Assembly (NCBI GenBank): GCA_963817785.1
Contig: CAWFPL010000003.1
Location: 705,070 to 769,069 of the forward strand
Direction of reading: 5' to 3'
DNA: 64,000 bases
Source: JAKALD01 sp963817785
Lineage (GTDB): Bacteria > Pseudomonadota > Gammaproteobacteria > Burkholderiales > SG8-39
The stretch's first letter is position 1. The number at the start of each line of letters is the position of its first letter. Below the pieces are notes generated by a model that saw nothing but the letters and a program-made list of their open reading frames with translations, had not been told where the DNA came from and ran no database searches. Positions 50,646-59,701 of the stretch are shown in pieces. Both the position numbers and the translations under genes were made by a program.

Positions 50646-53600
50646 TCACGCCGCGCTCGCCGGCTCCGCGGCGCCGGCCGGCGCCGCGCGCGCGGCGGAT
50701 TTCTCGGTGGCCAGGTACGAATAGATCACCGGCACCACGTACAGCGAGAACAGCGCACCGATCCCGAGCCCGGTGCCGATCACCAGGCCCATGTCGAAGC
50801 GGCCCACCGAGCCGGGCCCGGTGGCGAGGATCAGCGGCACGGCGCCGAACACCATCGCCCCGGTGGTCATCAGGATCGGGCGCAGGCGGATGCTGGAGGC
50901 CTTCTCCACCGCGGCGCGCCGGTCCAGGCCCTCGGTCTCCTGCATCACGTTGGCGAACTGCACGATCAGGATGCCCTGCTTGGTGATCAGGCCGATGAGC
51001 GTGACCAGCCCCACCTCGGTATAGATGTTGAGCGTCGCGGCGCCCAGGTACATGAACGCCAGCGCGCCGGAAATGGCCATCGGCACGGTGACCATCACGA
51101 TCAGCGGGTCGCGGAAACTCTCGAACTGCGCCGCGAGCAGCAGGTACACGAGCAGGATGGACAGCGCGAAGGTGACCAGGAAGGTGTTGCCCTGTTCGAC
51201 GTACTGGCGCGACTGCCCGGCGTAGTCGAAGCCGAAGCCCGGCGGCAGGGTCTTGCGCGCCTCGGCCTTGAGGTAATCGAGCGCCTGCCCGAGGGTGACC
51301 CCCGGAGCCATCACGCCCTCGATGGTCGCCGAATTGAGCTGCTGCAGCTGCGGCAGGAACTCCGGCTGCACGCGAGTCTGCACCGATACCAGCGAGGACA
51401 GCGGCACCAGGCTGCCCGCGGCGTCGCGCACGTAGTAATCGCGCAGCTGCGCCGGATCGGCGCGAAAGCGGTCCGGCACCTGCGGGATCACCTTGTAGCT
51501 GCGGCCGTTCAGGTTGAAGCGGTTGACGTAGTTGCCGCTGAGCAGCGGGGCGAGGTTCTGGCCGACGTCGGCCATGGTGATGCCGAGCGTGCCCGCCATG
51601 TTGCGGTCGATCTTCACCAGCACCTGCGGATTGTCGTAGCGCAGATCCTTGGTGAGGAAGGCGAACAGACCGCTTTGCTGGGCCTGGGCGACGAACTTGC
51701 TCGCGACCGCGTCGATCTGCTGGTAGCCGCTGCTCGAGGTGAGCACGAACTGCACCGGAAAGCCCGAGGGCGAGCCGGGCAGCGTGGGTTTCTCGAAGGC
51801 GGCCGCCTGCACCCCGGTGAGCGCGTTGAGCTTGGCCTGCACCGGCTGCATGAGCTGCATCTGGCTCGCCGAGCGCTGGCCCCAGTCCTTCAGCTTCATG
51901 CCGGCGATCATGGCGTTGTTGCCGCCGCCGCCGGTGAGCGACAGGCCGTCGATCTGGAACACCTGCTTGGTCTCGCGGAAGCCGTCGAAGATCTTGCGCA
52001 CCTGGAGCGAGTACTTCTGCAGGTAGTGCAGCGTCGCGGTCGCCGGTCCGGTGGCCGACACCAGGATCAGGCCCTGGTCCTCGGTGGGCGCGAGCTCGCT
52101 CTTGGTGCCCAGAAACATCACCGGGATGACGATGAACACGGCCGCCGCCACGAGCAGCGCCGCGCCGCGGTGGCGCAGCACCGACGAGAGCGAGCGGTCG
52201 TAGGCGCCGCGCAGCCGCGCGTAGCCCGCCTCGAGCGCGTGCGCCAAGCCATGCGCCGGAGTGGGGCGCAGCACCCGGGACGAGAGCATCGGCGAGAGCG
52301 TGAGCGCCACCACGGCGGACACCGCCACCGTGAACACCAGGGTGAAGGCGAACTCGGAGAAAAGGCTGCCGGTGAGCCCGCCGGTCAGGCCGATCGGCGC
52401 GAACACCGCGGCGAGGGTGGTGGCCATGACGATGATCGGGGAGGCCAGCTCGCGCGCGCCGGACAGCGCGGCCTCCACCGGCGTGCGCCCCTCCTCGATG
52501 TGGCGGTGGACGTTCTCGACGACGATGATCGCGTCGTCCACCACCAGCCCGATCGCCAGCACCACCGCGAGCAGCGTCAGCAGGTTGATGCTGTAGCCGA
52601 AGGCGATCATCAGGATCCCGCCGCCGACGATCGACAGCGGAATGGCGACCGCGGGGATGAGCAGCGAGCGCAGCGATCCCAGGAACAGGAAGATCACCAG
52701 CACCACCACCGCCAGGGCGATGCCGATGGTGACCATCACCTCGTGGATCGAGCGCTGGATGAAGTCGCTGCCGTCGTACGGAATTGCGGCTTCGATGCCC
52801 GGCGGCAGCGAGCGGGTGAGCTGCGCGAAGGCGGCATGCACGCCCTGCGCCACGGTGAGCGCATTGGCGCCCGGGGTCGGAAACGCGCCGATGAACACCG
52901 CCGGCGTGCCGTCGTAGAACACCGCCTGGTTGTAGTTCTGCGCGCCCAGCTCCACCTTGGCCACGTCGCCCAGGTGGATCAGGGTGCCGCCGCTCGACTT
53001 GATGACCAGGTCGCGGAACTCCTGCGCGTCGTTGAGCGAGGTGCCGGCGCTGATCGTGCGCGCGATCTCCGGCGACTTGGTGCGCCCGACCGTGCTGATG
53101 AAATTGTTCGCCGCCAGCGCGCCGGTGACGTCGGCGGGCGACAGACCGAGCGCCGCCAGCCGGTTCGGATCGAGCCACGCGCGCAGCACGAAGCTGTTGC
53201 CGCTCGGGCCGGTGCCGGCCGGCACGATCTGCGCCTGGCCGACCCCCGCCACGCCCTGGATCTTGGGCTGCGCGACGCGCAGCACGTAGTCGTTCACCTG
53301 CTGCTGGGTGAGCGTCTTGCTGTAGAAGGCCATGTACATGAGCGCGGTCTGGTCGCCGACCGTCTCGTTGATCACCGGCGCCTGGGTGCCCGGCGGGAGC
53401 TGGTTTTGCACCTGCTGCACCCGGGCGAGGATCTGCGCCACCGCCGCGTTCGGGTCGTAGTTGAGCTGCATGTACACGGTGATGTTCGACACCCCCTGGG
53501 CGCTGGCCGAGGTCATGTAGTCGATGCCGGGCGCGGCGGCGATCGCCTGCTCGAGCCGCGCGGTGACGAAGCCCTGCACGGTGCTCGGATCGGCGCCGGG

Positions 53601-53753
53601 ATAGGCGGTGCTGACCGTCACCAGGGTGCTGCTGACCTGCGGATACTCCTGCACGGTCATCGCCGTCCAGGCGCGCAGCCCAAGCAGCAGGACCACCAGG
53701 TTGAGCGCGCTGGCGAGAACCGGCCGGCGGATGAAGATGTCGGTGAAGCGCAC
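50646..53753 (-). CDS. RND multidrug efflux transporter (HAE1/AcrB-MexF type)
   Basis: This is a 1035-residue inner-membrane proton antiporter of the hydrophobe/amphiphile efflux family. It begins MRFTDIFIRRPVLASALNL, has two sets of six membrane helices around large periplasmic loops, and carries the proton-relay aspartates in LVVDDAIIVVENVHRHIEEGR (helix 4). GLITKQGILIVQFANVMQETEG (helix 10/11 region) and GAMVFGAVPLILATGPGS are also typical. It is last in the operon, 12 bases after the membrane fusion protein. No regulator gene adjoins the operon. Confidence 0.93.
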   Translation of the reverse strand: MRFTDIFIRRPVLASALNLVVLLLGLRAWTAMTVQEYPQVSSTLVTVSTAYPGADPSTVQGFVTARLEQAIAAAPGIDYMTSASAQGVSNITVYMQLNYDPNAAVAQILARVQQVQNQLPPGTQAPVINETVGDQTALMYMAFYSKTLTQQQVNDYVLRVAQPKIQGVAGVGQAQIVPAGTGPSGNSFVLRAWLDPNRLAALGLSPADVTGALAANNFISTVGRTKSPEIARTISAGTSLNDAQEFRDLVIKSSGGTLIHLGDVAKVELGAQNYNQAVFYDGTPAVFIGAFPTPGANALTVAQGVHAAFAQLTRSLPPGIEAAIPYDGSDFIQRSIHEVMVTIGIALAVVVLVIFLFLGSLRSLLIPAVAIPLSIVGGGILMIAFGYSINLLTLLAVVLAIGLVVDDAIIVVENVHRHIEEGRTPVEAALSGARELASPIIVMATTLAAVFAPIGLTGGLTGSLFSEFAFTLVFTVAVSAVVALTLSPMLSSRVLRPTPAHGLAHALEAGYARLRGAYDRSLSSVLRHRGAALLVAAAVFIVIPVMFLGTKSELAPTEDQGLILVSATGPATATLHYLQKYSLQVRKIFDGFRETKQVFQIDGLSLTGGGGNNAMIAGMKLKDWGQRSASQMQLMQPVQAKLNALTGVQAAAFEKPTLPGSPSGFPVQFVLTSSSGYQQIDAVASKFVAQAQQSGLFAFLTKDLRYDNPQVLVKIDRNMAGTLGITMADVGQNLAPLLSGNYVNRFNLNGRSYKVIPQVPDRFRADPAQLRDYYVRDAAGSLVPLSSLVSVQTRVQPEFLPQLQQLNSATIEGVMAPGVTLGQALDYLKAEARKTLPPGFGFDYAGQSRQYVEQGNTFLVTFALSILLVYLLLAAQFESFRDPLIVMVTVPMAISGALAFMYLGAATLNIYTEVGLVTLIGLITKQGILIVQFANVMQETEGLDRRAAVEKASSIRLRPILMTTGAMVFGAVPLILATGPGSVGRFDMGLVIGTGLGIGALFSLYVVPVIYSYLATEKSAARAAPAGAAEPASAA

Positions 53754-53765
53754 GATGCGGCCCGT

Positions 53766-54869
53766 TCAGTGCGCGGCGGCGCCCGGCACGCTCACCGGCA
53801 TGCCGTCGTGCAGCTTGAGCTGCCCCGCGGTGACCACGCGCGCGCCGGGCTCGAGGCCGCGCGTGACCTCGGTGAGGCCGCCGCGGGTCTCGCCGGTCTG
53901 CACCGGCGTCGCCACCGCCACCTGCATGCTCTGCCCGCCGGCGCGGCGCGAGCCGATCACGTACACGTAATCGCCGAAGGTGTTGTAGCTGATCGCGACG
54001 GAGGGCACGGCGAGGACCTTGCGCGCTTCGCCCACCAGCAGGCGCGCTTCGCCGAACATCCCCGGGCGCAGCAGGTGCTGCGGATTGGGCAGGCTCGCCT
54101 GGACGGTGAAGCTGCGCGAGCCGGGGTCGATCTCCGAGCCGAGCGCGCTCACCTGGCCGGTGAAGGTCTGCCCGGGAAAGGCGTTGACCCCGAGCTGCAC
54201 CGTCTGCCCGACGTGCAGCAGGCCGATCTCGCCCTGCGGTACCGCGAACTGCAGGCGCAGCGGGTCCCAGACGTTGAGCGCGGCGATCTCGGTGCCGGGG
54301 GTCAGGTACTGGCCCAGGCTCACCTCGCGCACGCCCAGCCAGCCCGAGAACGGGGCGCTCACGCTCAGCTTGGCGAGAGTTGCCTGCACGTCGGCGACCG
54401 CCGCCTGCGCGCTCCGGTAGGCGGCCTGCGTGCTCTGGACGTCGGCCTCGCTCGCCGCGTGCGTGGCGTACAGCCGCTCGGCGCGCTCGTAGCTCGCCTT
54501 GGCGAGCGCCTGGGCGGCGAGGTCGCTCGCCAGCTGGGCGCGCTGGTTGGAGTCGTCGAGCTGCACCAGGCGATCGCCCTTGTGCACGAACTGCCCGGAA
54601 TGGACGTAGATGCCGGTCACCTGGCCGGAGAGCTGCGGCGTGAGGTGCACGCCCTGCACCGCCACGAGGTTGGCGACCGCGTGGATCTCGCGTTGCCAGG
54701 ACACGCTCTGTACCGGCGCGGCGGATACGGTGGCGGCGTACGGGCCGTGGTGCGCCTGCGCGGCCTGCGCGCGCTGGCCCTGCCAGCCCTTGTAGCCGAA
54801 CAGCATGCCGAGGACCAGGGCGACGACGATCGCGGTCCAGACGACGACGCGGGTGCTCGATTTGGCCAT
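53766..54869 (-). CDS. RND efflux periplasmic adaptor (membrane fusion protein)
   Basis: This is a 367-residue membrane fusion protein. One N-terminal membrane helix (about residues 9-26) anchors it. The lipoyl and hairpin parts read LTPQLSGQVTGIYVHSGQFV and SVSAPFSGWLGVREVSLGQYL. The beta-barrel includes FPGQTFTGQVSALGSEIDPGS, with the RPGMFGEARLLVG motif. It couples the RND pump to the outer-membrane channel. Its ATG overlaps the channel gene's stop (TGATG), so it is translated after the channel. Confidence 0.93.
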   Translation of the reverse strand: MAKSSTRVVVWTAIVVALVLGMLFGYKGWQGQRAQAAQAHHGPYAATVSAAPVQSVSWQREIHAVANLVAVQGVHLTPQLSGQVTGIYVHSGQFVHKGDRLVQLDDSNQRAQLASDLAAQALAKASYERAERLYATHAASEADVQSTQAAYRSAQAAVADVQATLAKLSVSAPFSGWLGVREVSLGQYLTPGTEIAALNVWDPLRLQFAVPQGEIGLLHVGQTVQLGVNAFPGQTFTGQVSALGSEIDPGSRSFTVQASLPNPQHLLRPGMFGEARLLVGEARKVLAVPSVAISYNTFGDYVYVIGSRRAGGQSMQVAVATPVQTGETRGGLTEVTRGLEPGARVVTAGQLKLHDGMPVSVPGAAAH

Positions 54870-56356
54870 CACTCGGTTCTCCTGGGGCCGGGGGCGGCGG
54901 CGGCTCCGCCGCCGAGCGCGACGTACAGCGCCGCGCTGTCGGCGTAACGCTGCGCCTGCGCGCCGATGTAGGCGACGCGGGCGTTCTGGTATTGCACTTC
55001 GCTGGTGAGCAGGTTCAGGTAATCGACCGCGCCGGCCTGGTACTGGCTGCGCGCCAGGGTGAAGGCCGTGCGCGCGGCCTGCAGGGCGCGCGCCTGCGCA
55101 TCGAGCGCGGCCGCGTCGCGCTCGAGCGCGCGCAGCGCGTCGGCGACGTCGCGGAAGGCGCCGAGCACCGTGCCGCGGTAGTCCGCGAACAGCGCGTCGT
55201 AGGCGGCCTGCGCGGCGTGCTTCTGCGCTTCGAGCGTGCCGCCGTCGAACAGCGGCGCCGCGGCCGCGGCGGCCAGGTCCCAGATGCGGCTCGCCGGGTC
55301 GAACAGGCTGCGCCAGCCGTTGCTCTGCGCGCCGTAGTCCGCGCTCAGCAGCAGGTCGGGATACAGGCGCGCGACCGCCTCGCCCACCTGCGCATTGGCG
55401 GCGCGCAGCTGCGCTTCCGCGGCGCGGATGTCGGGCCGCTCGCGCACCAGCGCCGAGGGCAGGCTCACCGGCAGCACCGCCGGCAGGCGCAGCTCGGACA
55501 GGCCCGGCAGCGGCAGGCCGGAGGCCTGCGAAGGGAACTCGCCCAGATAGGTGGCGAGCAGGTGCCGCGCGCGGTCGCGCGCCAGCTCGAGCAGCGGAAG
55601 CTGCGCCTGCGTGCTCGCGAGCTGGCTCTCCTGGGTGGCGACCTGCAGGCCGGAGACCGCCCCGGAGCGGTACTGCGTGCGGATCAGCTCGAGGATCGCC
55701 TGCTGGTCGGCGATCGTCTTCGCGGTGGCCTCGATGCGCGCCTCGAGCGCCGCCAGGTCGAGCACCGCGTTGGCCACGTTGCCCTCGATGGCGAGCTGCG
55801 CCGCGATCAGCTGGTCGCGCGCCACGTCGACCTGGGCCTGGGCGTTCTGCGCCACCAGCCGGTGCAGGCCGAAGGCGTCCGGCGCATAGCTCACCGACAC
55901 CTGGCCCGTGTACAGGTTGTACAAGGAGGCCCCGACGCGCCCGCCGGATTCCGCGCCCGAGGTGCGCGTGCGCTCGCCGCTCGCCCCGAGCGCGACCTGC
56001 GGATAGAAGATGCCCTGCGCCGCCTTGAGCTCGTAGCGCGCCTGCTCGAGGGTGCGCTGCGCCGACTCGAGCCCCGGGTTGTGCGCCAGCGCCTGCGCGA
56101 TCAGCCGGTCGAGCGCGGGCGAGCCGAAGCTCTCCCACCATTTCGAGCTCACGCCCGCGCCGTAGGCGAGGCGCTGCGCGACCCCGCCGCTGCCCGCCGC
56201 GGGCAGAGCCTGCGTCAGCGGCTTCGCCGTGTAGCCGGCCGAGGGCGCCTCGGGCGCCACGTAACGCGGGCCCACCGCGCAGGCCGACAGCGCAGCGCTC
56301 AGCGCGAGCGGCAGCGCGCGGCGACAACGCATCGCACTCGTTCGCAACAGGGTCAT
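54869..56356 (-). CDS. Outer-membrane efflux channel, NodT/OprM-type lipoprotein
   Basis: This is a 495-residue TolC-fold channel with a lipoprotein signal (ALPLALSAALSACAVGPRY, lipobox LSAC). Two outer-membrane efflux repeats follow, with ESFGSPALDRLIAQALAHNPGLESA, YTGQVSVSYAPDAFGLHR and VRERPDIRAAEAQLRAANAQVG. The start at 56356 is preferred (MTLLRTSAMRCRRALPL); an ATG at 56332 would give a shorter signal. It is the first gene of the operon. Most RND operons place it last, so the order is unusual. Confidence 0.92.
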   Translation of the reverse strand: MTLLRTSAMRCRRALPLALSAALSACAVGPRYVAPEAPSAGYTAKPLTQALPAAGSGGVAQRLAYGAGVSSKWWESFGSPALDRLIAQALAHNPGLESAQRTLEQARYELKAAQGIFYPQVALGASGERTRTSGAESGGRVGASLYNLYTGQVSVSYAPDAFGLHRLVAQNAQAQVDVARDQLIAAQLAIEGNVANAVLDLAALEARIEATAKTIADQQAILELIRTQYRSGAVSGLQVATQESQLASTQAQLPLLELARDRARHLLATYLGEFPSQASGLPLPGLSELRLPAVLPVSLPSALVRERPDIRAAEAQLRAANAQVGEAVARLYPDLLLSADYGAQSNGWRSLFDPASRIWDLAAAAAAPLFDGGTLEAQKHAAQAAYDALFADYRGTVLGAFRDVADALRALERDAAALDAQARALQAARTAFTLARSQYQAGAVDYLNLLTSEVQYQNARVAYIGAQAQRYADSAALYVALGGGAAAAPGPRRTE

Positions 56357-56477
56357 CGGTCGGAGACTGCTCCAGGAATTGCGTGCAACGGGCTGTGATG
56401 TCAGCCGGCGCGTCAGCCATCGCCGGCGCGCGCACCGCAACATAAATCGCGCGCTTTTCCGCGTCAACCGCGATTCG

Positions 56478-56987
56478 CTAGCGCCCGCCCGGCAACGCCC
56501 GGCCCAGATACTGGACGAAGGCGTGCGGCGAGGAAGGCGTGATGACCAGCGTGCGCCGGGCGAGCTGCAGCACCACCGCGCTCGCCGGGTCGGTGGCGAA
56601 TAGCCGATAGCGGCCCAGGGTCTTGCTGCGGTACAGGCCGGTGAAGGCGAACATCCCGCCGTTGCCGAAGATCTTGATCGAGTGCCGGATCGCCTGCGGG
56701 TCGTGCCACACGCGGGTCAAGCCCTCGAGCGGAATGACCGTCGACCACAGCAGGCGCCGCACGCGCAGGGTGCTCGCGTCCGCGTCGTAGCCCGTCACCG
56801 CGAACAGCCCAGCGCCGCCGAGGAGCGCGGGCGGCAGCCAGGCGACCAGCGTGCCCACCAGATGCGCGAGGCCGTAGGGAGGAATGGTTTTCGTGGCCGC
56901 GAATTCGACCCCGGCGAGGAGGACCGTGGCGATGCCCGAGGAGACCTTCAGGGCCTTGGGCCAAGGAGCGGCGGGGAAGTGCTGCAA
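56478..56987 (-). CDS. Bacterial PH-domain-like membrane protein
   Basis: This is a 169-residue protein with two hydrophobic segments (about residues 17-36 and 41-63). A C-terminal PH-like beta domain follows: STLRVRRLLWSTVIPLEGL, TRVWHDPQAIRHSIKIFG, TGLYRSKTLGRYRLFATDP and TLVITPSSPHAFVQYL. This is typical of small membrane PH-domain proteins of unknown function. It is upstream of the RND operon on the same strand (121-base gap). Confidence 0.7.
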   Translation of the reverse strand: MQHFPAAPWPKALKVSSGIATVLLAGVEFAATKTIPPYGLAHLVGTLVAWLPPALLGGAGLFAVTGYDADASTLRVRRLLWSTVIPLEGLTRVWHDPQAIRHSIKIFGNGGMFAFTGLYRSKTLGRYRLFATDPASAVVLQLARRTLVITPSSPHAFVQYLGRALPGGR

Positions 56988-56993
56988 GGGGCC

Positions 56994-57260
56994 CTAGTAC
57001 CGCCTGGGCTTGCGCACGTTCGGGTTGAGCATCTCGATCTCGGCCTCGACCTGCTTCCGGCTGCGCTCGTACACCACCTCGCGCCCCATCACGCTGCCGG
57101 CGTAGGCCATGCCGTTGCGGGTGGGCGTGAGGTCGCACCTCACGTTGTGCACGCCCTCGCCGATGACGACCTGGATCGCGTTGGGCCGCTTGCTCATGAC
57201 CACCACCTCGATCGTCTGGCCGGTTTCGGTGACGCGCAGCTTGATCTTTTCGTTGGTCAT
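56994..57260 (-). CDS. Hypothetical protein
   Basis: This is an 88-residue protein I do not recognise. It is mostly predicted beta strand (IKLRVTETGQTIEVVVMSKR, AIQVVIGEGVHNVRCDLTP, MAYAGSVMGREVVYERSR), ending in a charged helix and a basic tail (NPNVRKPRRY). The ATG at 57260 is chosen; a longer frame would run into hicB. It is six bases from the PH-domain gene, so the two are probably co-transcribed. Confidence 0.6.
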   Translation of the reverse strand: MTNEKIKLRVTETGQTIEVVVMSKRPNAIQVVIGEGVHNVRCDLTPTRNGMAYAGSVMGREVVYERSRKQVEAEIEMLNPNVRKPRRY

Positions 57261-57264
57261 GGGC

Positions 57265-57477
57265 TCATGCTGTAATGTCGATGTACTCGACGCGGCTGGC
57301 AGGCTGTGGAATCGAGACTCCATCCTCGCGCAGACCTTCGAGATGGAACTCAATCGCCTCCCGGATCTGCGACTCGACTTCCTCGACGCTTGCGCCCGTG
57401 GCTACGCAGCCAGGCAGATCTGGAACGTAGGCGGAATAGTTGCTCTCGGCCTTCTCGATCACGATGGCGTAACGCAT
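57265..57477 (-). CDS. HicB-family antitoxin
   Basis: This 70-residue protein is a complete HicB-like antitoxin with an RNase H-like partial fold. It shows YAIVIEKAESNYSAYVPDLPGCV, then ATGASVEEVESQIREAIEFH and LEGLREDGVSIPQPA. It has no DNA-binding C-terminal domain, like many short HicBs. The hicA gene that should precede it on the same strand is broken (57485-57576), so this is an orphan antitoxin. Confidence 0.85.
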   Translation of the reverse strand: MRYAIVIEKAESNYSAYVPDLPGCVATGASVEEVESQIREAIEFHLEGLREDGVSIPQPASRVEYIDITA

Positions 57478-57484
57478 TGGGACC

Positions 57485-57576
57485 TCATTTCTTCATTGCT
57501 GCCTGCTTCGGGATGCTGTTTAAGCCAGAAACCAGCCGTCGTCGTGAAGCATCCGGAGCACCTCACCGACCTTCAT
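57485..57576 (-). pseudogene. hicA toxin remnant with internal deletion
   Basis: Upstream of the intact hicB, the ATG at 57576 opens MKVGEVLRMLHDDGWFL, the normal HicA N-terminus, then hits a stop. A second frame just before hicB reads SGLNSIPKQAAMKK, matching the usual HicA C-terminus of the form TLNSILKQAGLKK. The central ~35 residues, including the catalytic His region, are missing and the two ends are out of frame. The toxin is therefore dead while the antitoxin persists. Confidence 0.75.
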
Positions 57577-57687
57577 GCCGCAAGCATATCAGGGGCTTTC
57601 CTCGCCGGGTCAACGTTGCGGGATAACGATCCACATCGCCCGCGCGGGCCGGATGGGCAACGGCGTACGGCAGACGTGCCGCCCCGC

Positions 57688-58584
57688 TCACGGCGCCTGG
57701 ACGCCCAGCCCGCGCAGGTTCTCGACGCACGCCGCCCCCGCGCGCCGGCCTTCCTCGATCGCCTCCTGCCCGCGGTGGAAGTCGAGCACGCCGAGGTAGG
57801 CGAGCCGCGGCGCCACGATCACCTCCGGCGGGTCGCCCGCCATGCGGCTGCGCGTGATGCGCACCTGCATGACGATGATGCTCGAGGCCACCACCTCGAG
57901 CAGCGAGGGCAGCCGCGGCACGGACGCCTCATCCGAAGAGGGGCGCAGCTTGCCCAAGCTGTCCTGCAGTCTGCGGATCCATTGGCCCGTGCGCCCGGCG
58001 GGCTCCTCTCGGGCGTCCGCGCGCAGGTAGCGGCCCACGATGTCGGAGCTGAGATCGACCGCGATCACGATCTCCGCGCCCATCGCGCGCGCGAGCGACA
58101 CCGGCACCGGGTTGACCAGCCCGCCGTCCACCAGGATGCGGCCCTCCTGCACCACCGGCGTGAACAGCGCGGGCAGGGCGATCGAGGCGCGCACCGCCTC
58201 CACCGTCGAGCCCGAGCGCAGCCAGACCTCCGCGCCGGTCTGCAGCGCGGTGGCCACCGCCGCGAACGGCATCGGCAGCTCCTCGATCGGGCGATCGACG
58301 AAATTGCGCCGCAGGAACTCCATCAGCCGCTCGCCCTTCAGCATCCCGCCGCCCAGGCGCACGTCCATCAGCGCGAGCACGTCCTTGAACCCCATTCCGA
58401 GCACCCACTGCTCGAAGCGGTCCAGCTCGCCGGCCGCGTAGGCCGCGCCCACCAGCGCCCCGATCGAGGTGCCGCAGACGAGGTCCGGGCGGATGCCGGC
58501 CTCCAGCGCGCGGATCACCCCGATGTGCGCCCAGCCGCGCGCCGAGCCGCTGCCGAGGGCGAGACCGATACGGGGTCTGGGCAT
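57688..58584 (-). CDS. Patatin-like phospholipase (RssA type)
   Basis: This is a 298-residue lipid acyl hydrolase-like protein. It shows the glycine-rich oxyanion loop LGSGSARGWAHIGVIRAL, the nucleophile Ser in CGTSIGALVGAAYA and the Asp of the dyad in VDGGLVNPVPVSLARAM. All three elements are intact. The ATG at 58584 (MPRPRIGLALGSG) is used because upstream residues are low-complexity. It lies five bases after the HAD gene, so they may be co-transcribed. The lipid substrate is unknown. Confidence 0.88.
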   Translation of the reverse strand: MPRPRIGLALGSGSARGWAHIGVIRALEAGIRPDLVCGTSIGALVGAAYAAGELDRFEQWVLGMGFKDVLALMDVRLGGGMLKGERLMEFLRRNFVDRPIEELPMPFAAVATALQTGAEVWLRSGSTVEAVRASIALPALFTPVVQEGRILVDGGLVNPVPVSLARAMGAEIVIAVDLSSDIVGRYLRADAREEPAGRTGQWIRRLQDSLGKLRPSSDEASVPRLPSLLEVVASSIIVMQVRITRSRMAGDPPEVIVAPRLAYLGVLDFHRGQEAIEEGRRAGAACVENLRGLGVQAP

Positions 58585-58589
58585 GGGGA

Positions 58590-59090
58590 TCAGGACCGGT
58601 TCGTGAGGAGCGGCACCAGCTCTGGCAGCGAGCGGACGATGGGGATCTCGTACACGTTGGCCTGGCGGTCCTGCGGATTGAACCACACCGAGAAGATGCC
58701 GTGCCGGCGCGGCGCGAGGACGTCCTGCTCGAGCGAATCGCCGATCATCGCGACCTCGTTCGCTTCGGCTCCGAGTGCCTGCAGCACGTGCGCCCAGAAC
58801 TCAGGCGCGTCCTTGCGGGCGCCGATCTCGCGGAAGCAGAAGATGTCGCTGATGTACGGGCGCAGGGAGACCCGCTCCAGCGCCGCCTCGATCGACTCGC
58901 GTCCCGAGGCCGCCGCGTTGGTCGCCAGGCCCAGGCGGAATTTCTTCGCCAGGACGGAGAGCGTCGCCTTGGCACCGGCGATCGCACTCACCTCGGGCCA
59001 CTGCGCCATCGGGATGCCCTCGGGCCCGTCCTCCGACATGAGCGTGCCGCCCCAGTCGAAGAGGATGCAGCGCAATTGCGGCGGCGGCAT
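58590..59090 (-). CDS. HAD-family hydrolase
   Basis: This is a 166-residue HAD-like protein. Motif I is ILFDWGGTLMSEDG, motif II lies near LGLATNAAASGRE and motif IV is VAMIGDSLEQDVLAPRRHG. In motif I the second Asp, the usual general acid, is Gly (DWGGT), a variant seen in several HAD subgroups that could lower or change activity. There is a short cap after motif I. It precedes the patatin gene. Confidence 0.83.
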   Translation of the reverse strand: MPPPQLRCILFDWGGTLMSEDGPEGIPMAQWPEVSAIAGAKATLSVLAKKFRLGLATNAAASGRESIEAALERVSLRPYISDIFCFREIGARKDAPEFWAHVLQALGAEANEVAMIGDSLEQDVLAPRRHGIFSVWFNPQDRQANVYEIPIVRSLPELVPLLTNRS

Positions 59091-59165
59091 ATGAGCGGGC
59101 TCAAGGTCCGCGGTGACGTGTGCGCGCGAGCCACCGCGCGCGAAGCGTGGTTTTCGATTGCGCGG

Positions 59166-59435
59166 TCAGGCGCCGGTGCGCGCCACCAGCGGGAACTTCT
59201 CCGGGTGGCGGATGGAGTCGACGGCCAGATCCACGTCGAGGTCGGGCCAGTAGAGGTGGTGCGGCTGCAGAAGCTCGACGTTCATGAGCTTCGCGATCGG
59301 AGCGTCCTTGAACCACGGAAACTGCGAGAACGGCACGAACAACTCCTCGGTTCCCAGCATGAGCCAGAAGCCGTGAACCGAGACGTTCGTGACTTCAACG
59401 CCCAAAGTGCCTGCGTCAGGCAGCACGGATGTCAT
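59166..59435 (-). CDS. DUF2442 domain protein
   Basis: This is an 89-residue protein of the DUF2442 family. It contains VEVTNVSVHGFWLMLGTEEL and the FVPFSQFPWFKDAPIAKLMN signature, followed by LYWPDLDVDLAVDSIRHPE. It overlaps the DUF4160 gene by 20 bases; the two families are very often paired and are sometimes predicted to be a toxin-antitoxin-like or mobile module. The function is unproven. Confidence 0.85.
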   Translation of the reverse strand: MTSVLPDAGTLGVEVTNVSVHGFWLMLGTEELFVPFSQFPWFKDAPIAKLMNVELLQPHHLYWPDLDVDLAVDSIRHPEKFPLVARTGA

Positions 59436-59634
59436 CTTCGTGTTTCCGGACCAGAGCCTCGGCCGCCCGAATCTGACGGTCGCTCAGGGCGTAATTTTGC
59501 GCCAGTTCGATCTGCGGCTCAAGCCAGAACTTCGCCTCGCCGTCCGCGTGATGCACGTGCACGTGGAGCCTGGACTCCTCGCGCGAGAAGAAAAAGAACC
59601 TGAATCCGTCCTCGCGAAAAATCGTGGGGCTCAA
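59416..59634 (-). CDS. DUF4160 domain protein
   Basis: This is a 72-residue protein of the DUF4160 family. It begins with SPTIFREDGFRFFFFSREES, has RLHVHVHHADGEAKFWLEPQ and ends with a helix (LSDRQIRAAEALVRKHEDDI). It is upstream of and overlaps DUF2442. The DUF4160-DUF2442 pairing is the strongest functional clue; the chemistry is unknown. The start is an ATG at 59634. Confidence 0.87.
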   Translation of the reverse strand: MSPTIFREDGFRFFFFSREESRLHVHVHHADGEAKFWLEPQIELAQNYALSDRQIRAAEALVRKHEDDIRAA

Positions 59635-59701
59635 GGGCGATCGTCGCGGCTCGCGACCCGGATTTTCACGGCGGACCTGGCTCCCGATGCGAGTCGGCGC
59701 C

